Positions 33,507 to 47,028 of a DNA stretch of 64,000 nt are shown here, piece by piece; position 1 is the stretch's first letter; the number at the start of each line of letters is the position of its first letter. This stretch comes from Diospyros lotus (Eukaryota > Streptophyta > Magnoliopsida > Ericales > Ebenaceae), in NCBI RefSeq assembly GCF_014633365.1, contig NC_068344.1, positions 35,462,670-35,526,669 of the forward strand. Reading direction: 5' to 3'. The notes below the pieces were generated by a model. It was given only the letters and a program-made list of their open reading frames with translations. It did no database searches and was not told the DNA's origin. The translations under genes were made by a program, and so were the position numbers.

Positions 33507-36500
33507 ATATACATAATATAATATATAATATGATAAAATATAATATAACACATAATATTTAATATTTAATATTTAATGTACTATTAATTATATTAACTTT
33601 AATTATATTATAATATTAATTATTTATAATACTTATTTTTTTATTTTTATTATTTAACCCAAACACTAAATAGTATTCCTACAAAATAACAAAAATTACT
33701 AGAAATTAAATATATGTAAATGAACATCAAAATATTAGACAATTCTAAGTAAACACACATATAAAATACTAAAAATACTACTCAATTGTGATCAATAAAT
33801 GTGTGAATAAACTATCACATCAAAGTATAATTTATATTTATATATATATTATAATAAATCAGTCGTCAAATCTTTTTCTCACCCATTTTTATTTTCTATT
33901 TTAATATTTTATTATTATTTTTTTTTATCTAAAATAAAATTTTTATATGTCATTAATTAAGTCTAGATTTGTGAAAAATATGTAATTCTTGAAACCCTGT
34001 AGATAATTTTTTCATAATTGAATAGTGTTTATAAAATGTGTAAGTATGCTTGTATATGAAGAGGCAAGATCTAATTCATATTATTAATTTTTAAAGATTA
34101 ACATAAAATTTTAATTAAAATAAATTATAGAAAAAGTAATTTTTTTTAAATCGTGAGAAATCTTGAAATATCGAGTAATATCGTCAAATACCAATTGCCA
34201 AGTAAATTTTTTAAAAAAATAAATTTAATTTTTTATTTTATTTCCTATAATTTACCTCTCATTTTCTCTCAATAAAATCACCACTCAAAACCCTTAATTA
34301 GTTTCAGAATCATACAAAAAACATACAAATCTTATATATGTTTATGTTATTACTTAATTTTGAAGAATAATTAATTTGTAAGATGTTAAATTAGTTATTT
34401 AGGTAAAATTGAATTATTTTAAATAAGTCATTTAAATTATTTTAAAAAAATTAATATTTTGTATAGACTATTTATATTTATCATATGTTGTTATATTCCT
34501 TTTGAAAATTTTATTATATTTTATATTTTTATTATTTATGTTACTAATTTATTATATATTGTTATATTATTTATTATTTTATATAAATTATTTATATTTA
34601 TCATATGTTAAATTAGTTATTAGTTTATAAAAAATATCTAATTCTTAAAATTTGTAGATGAAATTTATGATTACGAGATTGATAATTTTAAATAAATTTA
34701 ATATATATAAACTCTTTTGCATCGGACTGGATGGACTAGTTATAAAGTATAATTTATTCTTTTTTAATAATTACTCAAGCGATTGTGACACGCGCGGGAG
34801 GGGGCAGGAGTGGCAAAGAAGAGGCTGCTGGTTTTAATTAAATTAAATTAAATAGAAAATAGAGAAATGAACCGGGCGGGGGGTGAAACAGTTGGTTAGA
34901 TTCGGTCGCTTGGATCCGATATGGTTTTGGCATTATGTCTCTTGGGTTGGGGGGGGGGGGCTAACGCTTTTATTAGGCTTTTGAGAGCACAAATGGAAAA
35001 TAGGAAAATAAAAATAAAAATAAAAATGAAAATGAAAATGAGGTACGCTTTTTCCGTGACTTTAGCGCTTAAAGCGACGCCCGCCCTCCCACATATGGCG
35101 CTTCTTCGTACGGACACGTGTTGTTTCTTCATTTGCAATTTCCCCCAATTGGGTGCTCGCTCCATGGGAGACATCTTTCTCTGTTTCTCCCCTTACTAAA
35201 TTCTCTTCCTTTGTGGCTGCTCCCATAAACACTACTTTTCTTCTTTACCAAATTCATATTTTTGTTTTCCTGCCTTCACATTTTTTTATAATTATTTAAT
35301 TTTTTATTATTTTAATTACATCAATAAACTTATTTTTTAAATTAATTTAATTCATATACTCTATTATTTTTTTTCATAGCAATTTGAACCATTTATTACT
35401 TCAATTATATCATTAAATTTTTATTTTTAAATCAATTTAACTCTTATATTTTTATATAAAAGTTCAAATTATATAAATTAAATTGAATAAAAAATAAGAA
35501 TTCAAAAGTGTAATGAAAATAACAAATAGTTCGATTAGTAAAAAATATAAAGTTATAAAAATAAAAATATAAATTTAGTCTTTCTTTTTTATATATACAA
35601 AGAAATTAGTTTAATTATATTATAATTGATTTTAGAAAATGTTCTTTGAATCTATGACATTAACTAGTCGCATTATTTGATGCCTAAACTTTTTCGATAT
35701 GCTTCACTAAGCATGTGAGAGAAGTTGGCTTGGAAAAATAAACAATGGGTCATGGGTGAAGGGCAACGATTGATTGAAGAGACTTTGATTTTAAAATAGA
35801 GCTTTTATACATAAGCATGTGTGTTATATATCATTGGACCTTTTTATATGTAATGTTGCGGCATTAGAGCTTGTATATATATATATATATATATTATGTG
35901 CCATAGTGCCAGTTGTAGTAACAATTGTTGGACGCACCCATATATACTTAGTGTTTCTAATTGTAACGAGAGTGATAAGGTGTGACACGTACCTCTCACT
36001 TTTATTGATTTTAGTGCTGGCTAGCTAGCACTAGCAGTGGATTGTATATTATAAGTAGGTAACGTTAATTATTGTTTAATAAGATATATTTTTTATATTT
36101 TATTTTTAACATTTTAATAATTTTATAAGATATATATATTATATTATATAAAAGTTGTATAAATAAATTATATAAATATAAAAGTATCTTATAATTATTA
36201 GTTATCCCTTCTATTTGACGGTTGACCTTTGTACTGTGAATCCATGATAGAGTAAAAACCCAACACGTGGATGTGTTATATCACTAATCACCCACTCATT
36301 ACATGGACTTATTTTTTGTTATTCTTTGAATTTTTTAACATATAGGTAGTGATAGGAAGAATTTTGACTCGATATATAGGAAATTATTAAAATATTTTTT
36401 TTTTAAATTTTTGGGAAACGACACGTGTTTCCAAATATTTAGGTTTGGTCTAGATTTGGACTTAAGTAAATGACTCAACTCAAATATTAAATTTATCTAA

Positions 36501-37659
36501 ATGGCCTAATCGGAGCTCCCATCTCCACTAGTCTAATTTGGCTATGGAATGAGATATAGCAGTTTATGTGACACGATTATGGTCATTTCTTGCATTATAA
36601 TGCACTAATATAAATAGAGAAATTCAAGAGATAAGTTATGATATACGAAAATTTATTGGGGTGCCTTTTCAGTGTTATCGAGATGTTTTTATTTTTAAAA
36701 TTTTAAGAAATATTTTAAAACTATTTTTATAATTTTAAAAACTTTTCAAGACAATTTTGTAATATTACAAAAATATCAAAAACACGTTTTCTTACATTTT
36801 TATTAACAAATATTTTTATTAACAAGTTTTTTCTTACATTTTTATTTCTTACTTTTTTTTTTAAATATCGATTCCTCATTTTCATTTCATACCATATTTG
36901 TTTTTTCTTCTATTTATATAACACTTAAAAAAATAAATACACCATTTGTTACATATGATTGTCTTCTTGTAACTCTTATATGAAGATTAATTTGATCATT
37001 AAATAATACACCGGTGATTGAGCCCTACCTTTTATAGGTCAAGTAAAGCTCGAATATGAGGACAACCACTAGACACGCTGAATGAACGTGTAACCAAATT
37101 ATTGTACACAAGATGTAAAACTATATTTCATTATTTTGAAGTGGACAAGCAACAAGCTATATATTATTATAATTATTTTGAAGAGATACATTATTTTAAA
37201 ACTATATTTCATTCGGTAACACACCTTGAAGTAATGGGTCACCAAAAATGCAATAAAAAAATAAGTATATATGCATAAGACCCACATCAACAAAAGTTTC
37301 AAAGAAGATGACAATAATCAATGCATCTATATCTATAATACGGCACAAGAGAAGAATACTGAATAGGCCCTTACCTGCCCGCACTCTCTCTAACCCTAAA
37401 ATTTATAATATTTTAATGTGTTATATTTTATATCATATTAATATAAATATTATTAATAATATCACAAATAAATATTTAATATGGAATGGACCCACGCCTT
37501 TTGATATTTCTTCTGCGTTGGGTGCACCGGAAAATATGCTGACCCTTGAGGGCCTTCATTGGCCAATCAAAATTTAGGATTCCCGATTTTGCATTAATAT
37601 AAATATCATACATACATTTATTATATTTTATAATTAATATTTTAATTATTTAATAGAAA
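32350..37659. other. AT-rich intergenic DNA with microsatellites
   Basis: No gene is recognised. Features: (TA)n at 33401-33425, (CA)n at 33474-33495, G12 at 34949-34960, (TA)n at about 35874-35894, and a GC-richer patch at 34780-35220 with no family match. The member of the AT-rich repeat family at 35290-35600 is noted elsewhere. A minus-strand frame at 33174-33374 is unconvincing. Confidence 0.4.
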
Positions 37660-40600
37660 TCAAACGATTTATTCTTTTCATAATATATTTTAAACTTCAT
37701 ATTCAACATCTTTTCTTTAATCTGATAATTATATTATAAGTAATAACTTGAATTTCAAAAGATGACCAATTTTATTCGATCGAAGTTTTTATGATTCGAT
37801 GTAGTTGGGTTCTAATATTTACTTTGAATTGGTTTAAATTAAGATTCGTAAAAAAATTATTATGTCAAATTTGGGTCAAATCTCGACACAATCCAACTCC
37901 CGTCTATCATAACTGGCTAAATTTTAAAAATTCAATAAGTACATATTATTTTAAATATTTGAATAATTTAATCAAATAATTAAATGTTATGATGTATTTT
38001 TTTCATTACATTGTTTAACGAAAGGCATTTTAGGGCATCTAATCTATTTCAATGGTACATGAATTATAATATCATTGTTGTAGATGCCAAGAATTTTGCA
38101 GATAATAAAGTGGAGATGCGAATCAAATTATTTGGAATTTCTTATCCTACCAATTATTGGAACCAATTGAGAGAGATATTTATACTCTTTGTTTGGTTTT
38201 GATGTGTTTTTTTTGAATATATTATCTGATTAAAATATTAATAATTAAGATATTTATTACTTATTTTTAACCTTATCAATGCACTGGCACCTAGTTATCA
38301 ACCACTATTTTATGAAGAGTAATTTTAACTGGTGAATCAATAACAAATATATCTTATTTTCGAACCATGTGTTTTTATTGTATTTTATTTGAACAATTAA
38401 ACAGTTTAGTTAGTTGATGATAAATGTATTTTATTCTGAATAATTTAATTAATTAATAGAATTATTTAAATATTAAAAATAAAATATAATAAAAGTAATG
38501 CTAGGAGTTATGAATCATTAACCATGTATCGTATTCTCGTTAAAAAAGATAGTAAGCAGAAGAGATAATGACACATGAAAATGTTATTTTGAAAATGTGT
38601 TGTTTATAATCAAATTTGACAAATAATCTCACAAACTGCCAAAATTCATAATAATATATAATATCTAAAATTGATAATAAGTTAAACGTTATAGTTGGTG
38701 AATATAACATTTTCCATACAATTTTTATACCACAACAGGAGAATACAATACAATGGCATGGTGAGTGGAGAATTCAATCAAGAAATAGTGGTTTTGTATA
38801 AGAGTTCTAAAATTAATTTGACATTGCCCCCAGCTAGAAAACTCGTCGCCACCAACGTTGTGATTTGCGTGTGAGGTGGCCGTCTATATTTGATTTATAA
38901 TCAAGATACTCATATTTATTTATACATAATATATGCAGTGGGCGGAGCTAGAAATTTTAGATAGGATGGATAAAAATTAAACTCTAAACTCTAAATTCTA
39001 TCTAAAATTTAATAATAAAAAAAATAAAAATATATAATATTAAAAAATATATATAAATAAATTATACAATCAACGTATTTTTATATTTTAATAACGTCGT
39101 ATAATAATATCATTATTAATTTTATTAAATATCTATTTTTTAATATACATAACTAAATTATCGTTTAATCATTAATCTCCAATTTGATTGCGCAACTGAG
39201 TCTTAATAAAATTCATGACAGACTGTCATTCAATCATTAATCTCCAATTCAATTACGTAGTCGAATCTTGACAAAATTCATAATAAAAAATATATTTTCT
39301 ATCATAGTTTCAAATATGTAATTAACAAATTTGTAATAAAAAAAGAAAAAAATTAATCCTTTTAATTAAAACATAGTTAAAGAAACAGTCGAGGGATGTT
39401 AACATACACAAAAGAAAAATGGGTCAAATTTTTATATATATATTTTTTAATTTTCAATCAATACTGAAAAAAGCACTAGCAATCACCACTAGCCACCATG
39501 ACCGATGATTTTCTGCGATCAGAGGCAACCACTCGACACTCTTATTCCCATCGACTAACATATCCAAAAATTAGTAAAATCTAACAGTCAAATTTCGTAG
39601 ATCTAAATTTAAACTTATGACCAAGTCCAATGCGTGTAAACACATTGGCAATTACCACTAACCACCGTAGCCGGTGGTTTTCGACAATTAGAAGCAATCA
39701 CCCGACACTCTTATTCTCGTTGACTAATATATTTAAAATTTAGAAATTTTTAAGAATTCAAGATGGGCATTTAGAAAAAAAAATTAAAAAAAATTAAATT
39801 ATTATATATAATAATTTTTTTAAAAATCCAAGGTGGGCAACAACCCACCCTCGCTGTATGTGGCTCCACCACTGAATATATGGCTTCAACATCACCATAA
39901 TTTTATTTTTCATTAATAAAAATTCATGTACATTATTTTTTAAGTGCTTGGAAAATAAATTTATTTAATATATAGATAGTTATAATTATTTTTATTAAAA
40001 AATTAAACTCTAACCAAACAAAAAGTTTCCAATCTATCTCACAATTGGGTTAATTTAACGACGATGGGTGACTAAATTTGTCAAAGGGCATGACAACAGG
40101 TGATTTAGTCTAAGTAACATGTGTTTTAATAAATTATCATGTGTCACTATTTTTCTTTTTCTCTAATTTGTGGGGATATGAGTTCTAGAGCGGTTTGAAA
40201 AGTATGGATCACATATTGCCCAAGACTATATTTATTGCTAAATTCATATTTTTATTATTGTAATTTTTTATTTATTTTTGTGTGTTCATTCAATTTTTTT
40301 TTGTTATTTCAATTATATTATTGAATTTAATTTTTGAGTCAATTTAATCCCTTGTACTTTGATTTTTTTCATGTAGCAATCTAAATTTTTCATTATTTTA
40401 ATTACATATTTAAACTTGTATTTTCAAGTTAATTTAGTTCTTGTACTTTTATGTGTAGAAAAAAAGTAAAGTGAGATAATAAAATATATGTCACACTTGT
40501 TCATGTAAAAGTATATGACTTAATTGACTTAAAAATATATGTCTAGAGATGTAATCGAAATAATAAAAAATTTGAATTATCACAAAAAAAAAGAGTTAAA

Positions 40601-41857
40601 TTGACTCGAAAATATAGATTGAGAGGTATAATCAAAACAACAAAAATTTCAAATAACTACGTGAAAAAAATATAAAAGTATAAGGATAAAAATATAGATT
40701 TAGCACCATATTCATGGGGCGCACACACAAAAAAAAAAAAAAGATTTAATAGAAATTACACTTTGAGTCGTCTGGATCCAATCATATTATTCCTAAATTT
40801 TTTAGAGGTAAAGAGAAAGATGACCTAAATTTGCTCGTTACTCTCCTCTCTTACTAGTTTTTTAACATTCAAGTACTAACTTAATTCACGACAAATCATA
40901 ATTGGTTGTGAAAATCGTTTCTTTATATAGAAAAATCCTTTCTTTATATAAAAGAAAGTACAACAAAGTGATACGATTGGGAATTTTATACTTATTAACT
41001 CGTTGTAAAGTAAAATCTACTCTACCAGACTAAACTTGCTTTGCTACAAGGTCACTCACCAACCCAACATTAATTAATTTACTCTTAACCGACTGAGTAA
41101 TTAATGACGTACCATCAATGGGTGTAGGCACTATTATATATTGAAAATTTGTGGTTATAAAACAAGTGTCCCAATCATGCACCCTAGTCCTGTGACAACA
41201 CATCAAACCCTTTAATTAATTAAGCTAAATCAAACACAACAGTGGGATATTCAATTCCCCGTTGGATATGCAACTGACTGACTTCTAGCAGATACGATAT
41301 ATCTATCTATCTATCTATATATATATATATAATCATGTTCATCACTATAACTTCCCTTCATTTGTCCTTTATGAACATCTGGAATTGATGATGAAGCTAG
41401 CCAGTCTTTGGGTTATTGGTTGGCCAAGTTGTTGACAAAATGTACTCTTATTTCATTAATTATATATATATTTATTTATTTAAAGATCTAAATGTGACGA
41501 ACAACTTGTATAATGAGGGTTTGACCCTCTTATTGATAAAAATCGTGTTTTAAAACAAAATTATAAAATTAATATGTGATCGAGCATCATTAAATAAAAA
41601 TTGGCAACATTGTATGAGATGCAACTAATTTTTGATCAGGTCAAGAATGATATTTTTAATGAATATGCACGTATAAAAAAGAAAATAAAAAAAATAAAAA
41701 ATAACAAAACCCTTAAAAGGTTAATGTTTTGAAACTACTCTATTGATCATAGAAACAATGAACTTTAATAGTAATTTAATTTAAAAAGACTTTCATGCTT
41801 ATAGTGATGACATAATATAAAATATTTAAATTTAAATATGTAAATAACAAAAGGACA
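37660..41857 (-). repeat. Right arm of the large inverted duplication (partner 7540-13735)
   Basis: Reads as the reverse complement of the left arm from end to end. It lacks the nested TRIM/hAT/CACTA insertions but has its own hAT MITE at 38936-39874. The outer end at 41857 lies at AAGGAC, matching GTCCTT at 7540. An (ATCT)n plus (TA)n microsatellite at about 41300-41332 corresponds to the simpler (TA)n of the left arm. Confidence 0.85.
38936..39874. mobile_element. hAT-type MITE, 939 bp
   Basis: Ends are CAGTGGGCGGAGCTAG and, inverted, CAGTGGTGGAGCCACA. The 8-bp target duplication AATATATG is perfect (38928-38935 and 39875-39882). No coding sequence; the interior is AT-rich with a roughly 165-bp direct repeat around the CACTAGCCACCA and CACTAACCACCG segments (about 39475 and 39650). 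Confidence 0.88.
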
Positions 41858-41989
41858 CTAATAAAATGCATTCAGCCATAAATTTGAAAAGCCTTTCATG
41901 CCTATAGACATGTAACTTTTTTTTTCTTTTTTGATAAAATAAGCCTATACACACGTGTAAGAAAGGAGGAAGAAGCAAGGGTGAATAGG

Positions 41990-42360
41990 GAATGGTTTTC
42001 AAGCCAAAACTCAAGGGTCAAATCCTCATTAACTACAATGCATTCAGCCATAAATTAATAAATAGAGTTCTTGCATCCCTCAACATTAATTTTTAAGAAA
42101 CATTACACGAAGCACAGACATCCTCAATTCTAATAATAACTTAACAAAATGTATGTCTTAGCAATTGTGCAATTTGATATATGGTGGTATAACACAAATT
42201 AGGTCACGAAATTGCTCAATAACAAAATTTATTGCATGAACAAAGTCTTGCGTGTTGGAATTAAAATGAGTAGTAGTTAAAATTTCTATAATATACCTTT
42301 GAATTTTAGAAATGACTGACAGTTGAAATTCACTGTATGTAAATCACCTCTTGAACTTAG
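41990..42360 (+). pseudogene. NLR C-terminal fragment and tail (partner 5430-5784)
   Basis: The start KPKLKGQILINYNAF is the end of an NLR reading frame, matching the fragment at 5445-5501. The rest is the same non-coding tail. It lies just outside the right inverted arm, in the same orientation as its partner, so the junction at about 41860-41990 is a rearrangement breakpoint. Confidence 0.65.
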
Positions 42361-43574
42361 TCATCTGCTCAAGCAATTTCCTAATAAGAAAAAGTTCACC
42401 ATGTATGAATTTTAATCATGTCATGCTACCTACATTTACCACAATGAATTGAGGTTGTATGTACATTTTTGAGGCTAATAATAGCCTCTAAACTTAGGAA
42501 AAACATGTCGAGCAACTTCTACATCATATTGATTTCATCGTACAATATACACCATAACAAAATCATATGAAAAATAAACAAATGAATCTACACTTATTTT
42601 ATAACTCTATAGCCATTCTTATGTATGTATATTGAGATGAACAGAAGGAAGGGCAGTGAAAAAACTTGCCAGAGAAGATGAATGTGGCTATGTCACTGGT
42701 CAGGTTGGGTTCTGAGTTTTGAGTTTGGGTTCTTGTTTCTAGATATGGCCTGGATTATGGGTGCGAATCAAAGCCTATTCAGGAAATTGAGTTGGGGCTT
42801 CAAAGCCTCATCTTATTTGTTTTCTATCTGGTAAGTAAAAAACTTGCCCTTGCACAAAATTTTGTAGTTCTATACACATACGTGGTGGATGCTAAAATCA
42901 CTCTGGAAAGCATCAATAAAAGCTTTTAGAGGCCTAAGTGCCAATTTGTAAGAATTGCACTACAATAGCACAAATTTATGACAAGATCATAGACCAAAGA
43001 GGAAGACTAAGGGCAGCATAGGACACTAGTGACATGTTTGATTTAAAAAAAGAGTTATACAAATGAAGGCTGACATAGGCAAACTACTTTCATATTTTAA
43101 ACACACCTCACCACTCACTACTACACAAACCTCTGCCAGACCAAGTGAAAAACAAAAAGAAAATATAACTAACATGTAAAGAAACAAATAATAAGTTCTA
43201 AAAGAAGAAAATAGACATGGGAGAAGGGGGATAACATTATACACAATGATAACAAGTCAAATCTAAAGCATACTTGTATTTAATATTTCAATCAATTCGA
43301 ACAAAGCCATACTACAATAGCCCCACCATTGCACTGTAGAGGGTGTACGCAGTATGCATAGCGTGACGAGGGAAGCCAAGTTACTAGCATTTCCAATAAT
43401 GACATTGCAAAATGCAAGACATTCGCAAGCCTAGCGTAAGCTTTTAACCGTCTCATTAAACATTTTCTCTACGTTATGTTGGTCATAAAATCCCACAAAA
43501 ATCCCTAGCTACAAACCATCCTCAAAGTTAGAGACCACATCAGAATTGACACCTGAATTGGGGATTTTTGACTT
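42361..43574. other. Intergenic, no gene recognised
   Basis: Moderately AT-rich. A short frame at 43026-43244 on the minus strand has no family feature. Sequence at 42640-43020 is less AT-rich and could be untranslated or intronic matter of the ORF that follows on the minus strand. Confidence 0.3.
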
Positions 43575-43898
43575 TCAAGCTCTGGCTTTCCACTTCCTTG
43601 GCAAGCGTTTTCGCCCAAGCAACAATCTAGACCTTAAACATCCGCCACTTTCTTCCTCGCTATCCAAAACAATCACACCTTTAGATAATGGCGACCCTGC
43701 CTCCTGTTCTTTGATCACTCCGGAAAATTTCTCAAACCAGCAGTCAATTTTGCGGTCATTCAATGCAGGCATAGAAACAGGGCTTGGATAAACAGTGCAG
43801 TTATTGCTCCCTAACAAATAACCTAGAGAATAGGGTGGAAGCTTGTCTGCAATCCTGCCATTATTCTTACCAACCTTTGTGCTACAGTCACTTGCCAC
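43575..43898 (-). pseudogene. Possible C-terminal exon of an unidentified protein
   Basis: A minus-strand frame of 107 codons ends in TGA. It is of mixed, non-repetitive composition, with an acidic, SUMO-interaction-like segment GVIVLDSEEES and a basic end GRKRLPRKWKARA. This looks like the tail of a nuclear protein, but I do not recognise the family. No upstream exons could be placed, because LTR sequence begins at 43926. It is more likely a gene fragment than a whole gene. Confidence 0.35.
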
Positions 43899-43925
43899 AT
43901 CACCATAATGCTCACCAACCTATGG

Positions 43926-46530
43926 TGTAGCATCCGAAATTTTAGAGGTAAATAATAAGTACTAATTTCGACGTTTTAGAGTGATTGGTGACTTATGGAA
44001 TACTTGTGAGTTAAATAAATTTAAATGAGGATGTTAAATTTATTGTATTCTTAAATGGGGAAGTGATCGGAAGTTTGTAGAATTTTAGGATTTAGATTAT
44101 TAAGTGATTAAGATAAATAAAATATTATAGCAATTAATATATTTGTATATAATATAAAATAATTAAATAATTAAATAAGGAAAGTGTTTGCAATTTGAAA
44201 AGGTTGCTATGCGTGAATTGTTTTCAATTGAAATAAGTGAAATATATATATATATATATAATATTAACTTATACTATATTAATGACAAAATACTTGATAT
44301 TGGCATATTAATATAAGGGCAAGGTGCAGCCACGTGTCCAAGTCATTGGAAATTAAGTATGGCTAGCCTAGGGATGTGTGAGTGGCTTGGCTGCCAAGCT
44401 TTGCTTGCAAATTTAAAGGCCATTTTGGCCAGTGTGTTGGCGTGAAGCAGAGAAGAAAATAGATGAGGAAGGAGAGGAAACTTTGGGAGCAAGGGGTGTT
44501 CGGCCAGCAGCGCGGGGAAGGAAACGCACGCAATTATATGTGAAGTAAAATATAATCTTAAGTTAATATATTATATTACATAATATATATAAGTATGGAA
44601 TGTTTGAGATAACATTATATATATATGTATACATGTAATATAGTGTGTGTGTGTGGGACGTGTGGCGCGCTGGCAACATGTGCTGCCTTTAATTCTTTTC
44701 CCAATTTGTGTTTTCCTTATTTTCATGGAAAATGGTCAATCAAAATGGCTTAAATGCGGCTGAAATTGGTTCAAAAGTCAAGAGGCTGTGAGAGAATTAA
44801 ATGAGATTTGATAGTTTAAATGATGGCCATTGGGGTTGGGGAAAAACTTAGTGGCGAAGGTGTTCTGAGGAGTATAAATAGGGATACAAATTTGCTAAAG
44901 AAAACTTGAAAAAGAGGGAGTTCGCGAGCAGAGCTTGGAGAAGAGGGAGACCGCGAGCAGCAAAGGGAAAGGAAGGAGAAAAGAATTGGGGAAGCGCACG
45001 GTAGCTGCGAAATGGAAGTGAAGTGATAAAATTAAGGAGTCTTCGAGGTTATTCGGTATTTAAAATATTTCGGTAAGTGGGTAAAATTTATATAAGTGTT
45101 ATATGTTTAAATCATAGATTTTATACGGTTAGATTATACAGTTTACGCGTTAGAATTAACCGATTTAAGTCGCGGTTGTATTATTTGATAGGAAACGTTT
45201 TAATTCGCATCGGGAGCACAAGAGAGGCTGAAATCAACCATTTTCAGGCAAGCTCCTAACCCTCTCTTCGCGTTATTTATTTCCCTTGAAAGTCTTTGAG
45301 GCTTCTTCTACTCTAAACCCTCCCTCACCTTGACTCGGTTCTACGCATAAATAATAATAATCCGCGTAGTAACCATTTCACGACTTTTATTTTATTAATA
45401 AGTTTATTGTTAATGGGATAAGCTAAGTAAGGATGTCATGGCGTCTTTTATTTCAACCGTCACGGAGCTTTATATCGCTCCGCTTTCCTTGGGAATGATG
45501 CCGAACCCGCTGGGGTTAGGTTCTTAGAGAAATTGGTTATGGTTAGAATTAAGAAAATGTGTTAAAGAGTTTATTATGTATGTTGAGATGACTTTATGTG
45601 AATGAAAAGTAATAAGAATGGTATTACGATGTTATGTGGTTATGTACATGAAGAGTTATGAGTTATGAAGAAATGTTATGTAAAGTTAAGCTGGGAAGAT
45701 ATAAAGTTAATAATGTCAGTAAGTGTGTCTAAGGGTATGGGTACAAAGCCACTGACTGTTGATCGTGGGTCGTGGCAGTTGATGGCTGGATGTATGGGCG
45801 CCAGTCATCGGTTGTTACGATAAGCGCTAGACGGCCAGAAGAGCTGGTACTCCAGATTCCCGCCTTGGTTTGTGCATTTCATGATGTGTGTGCTACAAAG
45901 GGCTGGGTTGCATTCACGTGGGGACATGCTTTGTGTGTGATGGGACGTATGAGCATTTGCATGACCCGGTTGGTCTAAGAGCCAATTTGGGTATCCTAGG
46001 CGAGCATATGCATTTAGAGCATGTCGCATGTGTGTATTCCTATGTGAGGCGTAGCAGGGCCTGATGCTTGGTTTATGGGGGCCTTGCCATCACGTTTATG
46101 CTACAGAAGCCCTTGCATTTTTTATGTGTTGCATTGCATGGTTCTAATGTTACTGTTATTCTGGACGGGAGTACCGTGCCAGGTGTCGGGAGTACCGACT
46201 CATGTGAGCTTCGGCTCGGCTTAGATATTAGCTCGGGGTTGGCCCGAGGGAAGACCAAGATCGCGGAAGTATATGATTATGTGATGTATGACATGATGAA
46301 CACATGAGAATATGATGGGAATCAGGAAAAGTATGTAACAAGTATCAGGAAAAGACAAAAGTTGAATGTCAGGAAAAGCCGACCATGTCAGGAAAAGGCT
46401 GGTCTAAGAGAATGATGATATGGTAGCCTATGTTAGGCTACAACAGGTTTGTATGTGGGACCCGGGTGCCAATGTTTGACTTATGTGGGCCCTTGGTTCC
46501 TTATGTGCAGTCTATTTTATGTTATGCATG
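43926..46530 (+). repeat. LTR-like sequence of a large LTR retrotransposon
   Basis: Starts TGTAGCATCCGAAATTTT, a start seen in plant Ty3/gypsy LTRs. A TATA box AGTATAAATAGGG is at 44871-44883, followed by a purine-rich leader and a GC-richer part. Four TCAGGAAAAG motifs occur at about 46321-46396. The far end is unclear because another LTR begins near 46538. No gag or pol is present. Confidence 0.55.
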
Positions 46531-46537
46531 TAGTAAA

Positions 46538-47028
46538 TTTTTGCAAAAATAAGAAAACAGTCAGAGAGAACGGAATGGTCCCCACGCAAACACTTCGACG
46601 TTTCAGTTAGATATTGAATATAATGAAAGAAACGGTATTAAAATAGTATCAAAGACCTCTTTTTTTCAGAAATGCATAACTATCTATTTATAGAGAAATA
46701 TAGAATGATTTAAAATTTAACAGAATTACAGATAACGCTTATCTTGATAGATGATATTTATCTTATCAATTTTAGAGATAGAATTTCTTAGGGATAATGT
46801 TTATCCAAATATTTCTTAACTATTTTAAAATTTAGAATTCGCTATGGATAATTATTTATCCTCTTCTTGGAATATTCAAAAGGATTTTTAAATATCGGAC
46901 TTATCGTGTTTGCGTGCTTTGTGTGAAATCTCTCGCATATGAAAAATTTATGCCTTTTAGTCTAAAATGACATTTTGGACTTTTGGGGTTGCTTGACCCT
47001 TTAATAGGCTTTTACCTATGACACAACA
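46538..47028 (-). repeat. Second LTR remnant, minus orientation
   Basis: The minus strand starts TGTTGTGTCATAGG at 47028 and has a TATA box (CTATAAATAG) near 46700-46690. Downstream comes CTGAAACGTCGAAGTGTTTG followed by a GGGGACCA segment, the same R/U5 style as the remnant at 13736-14065. No target duplication was found. Confidence 0.5.
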
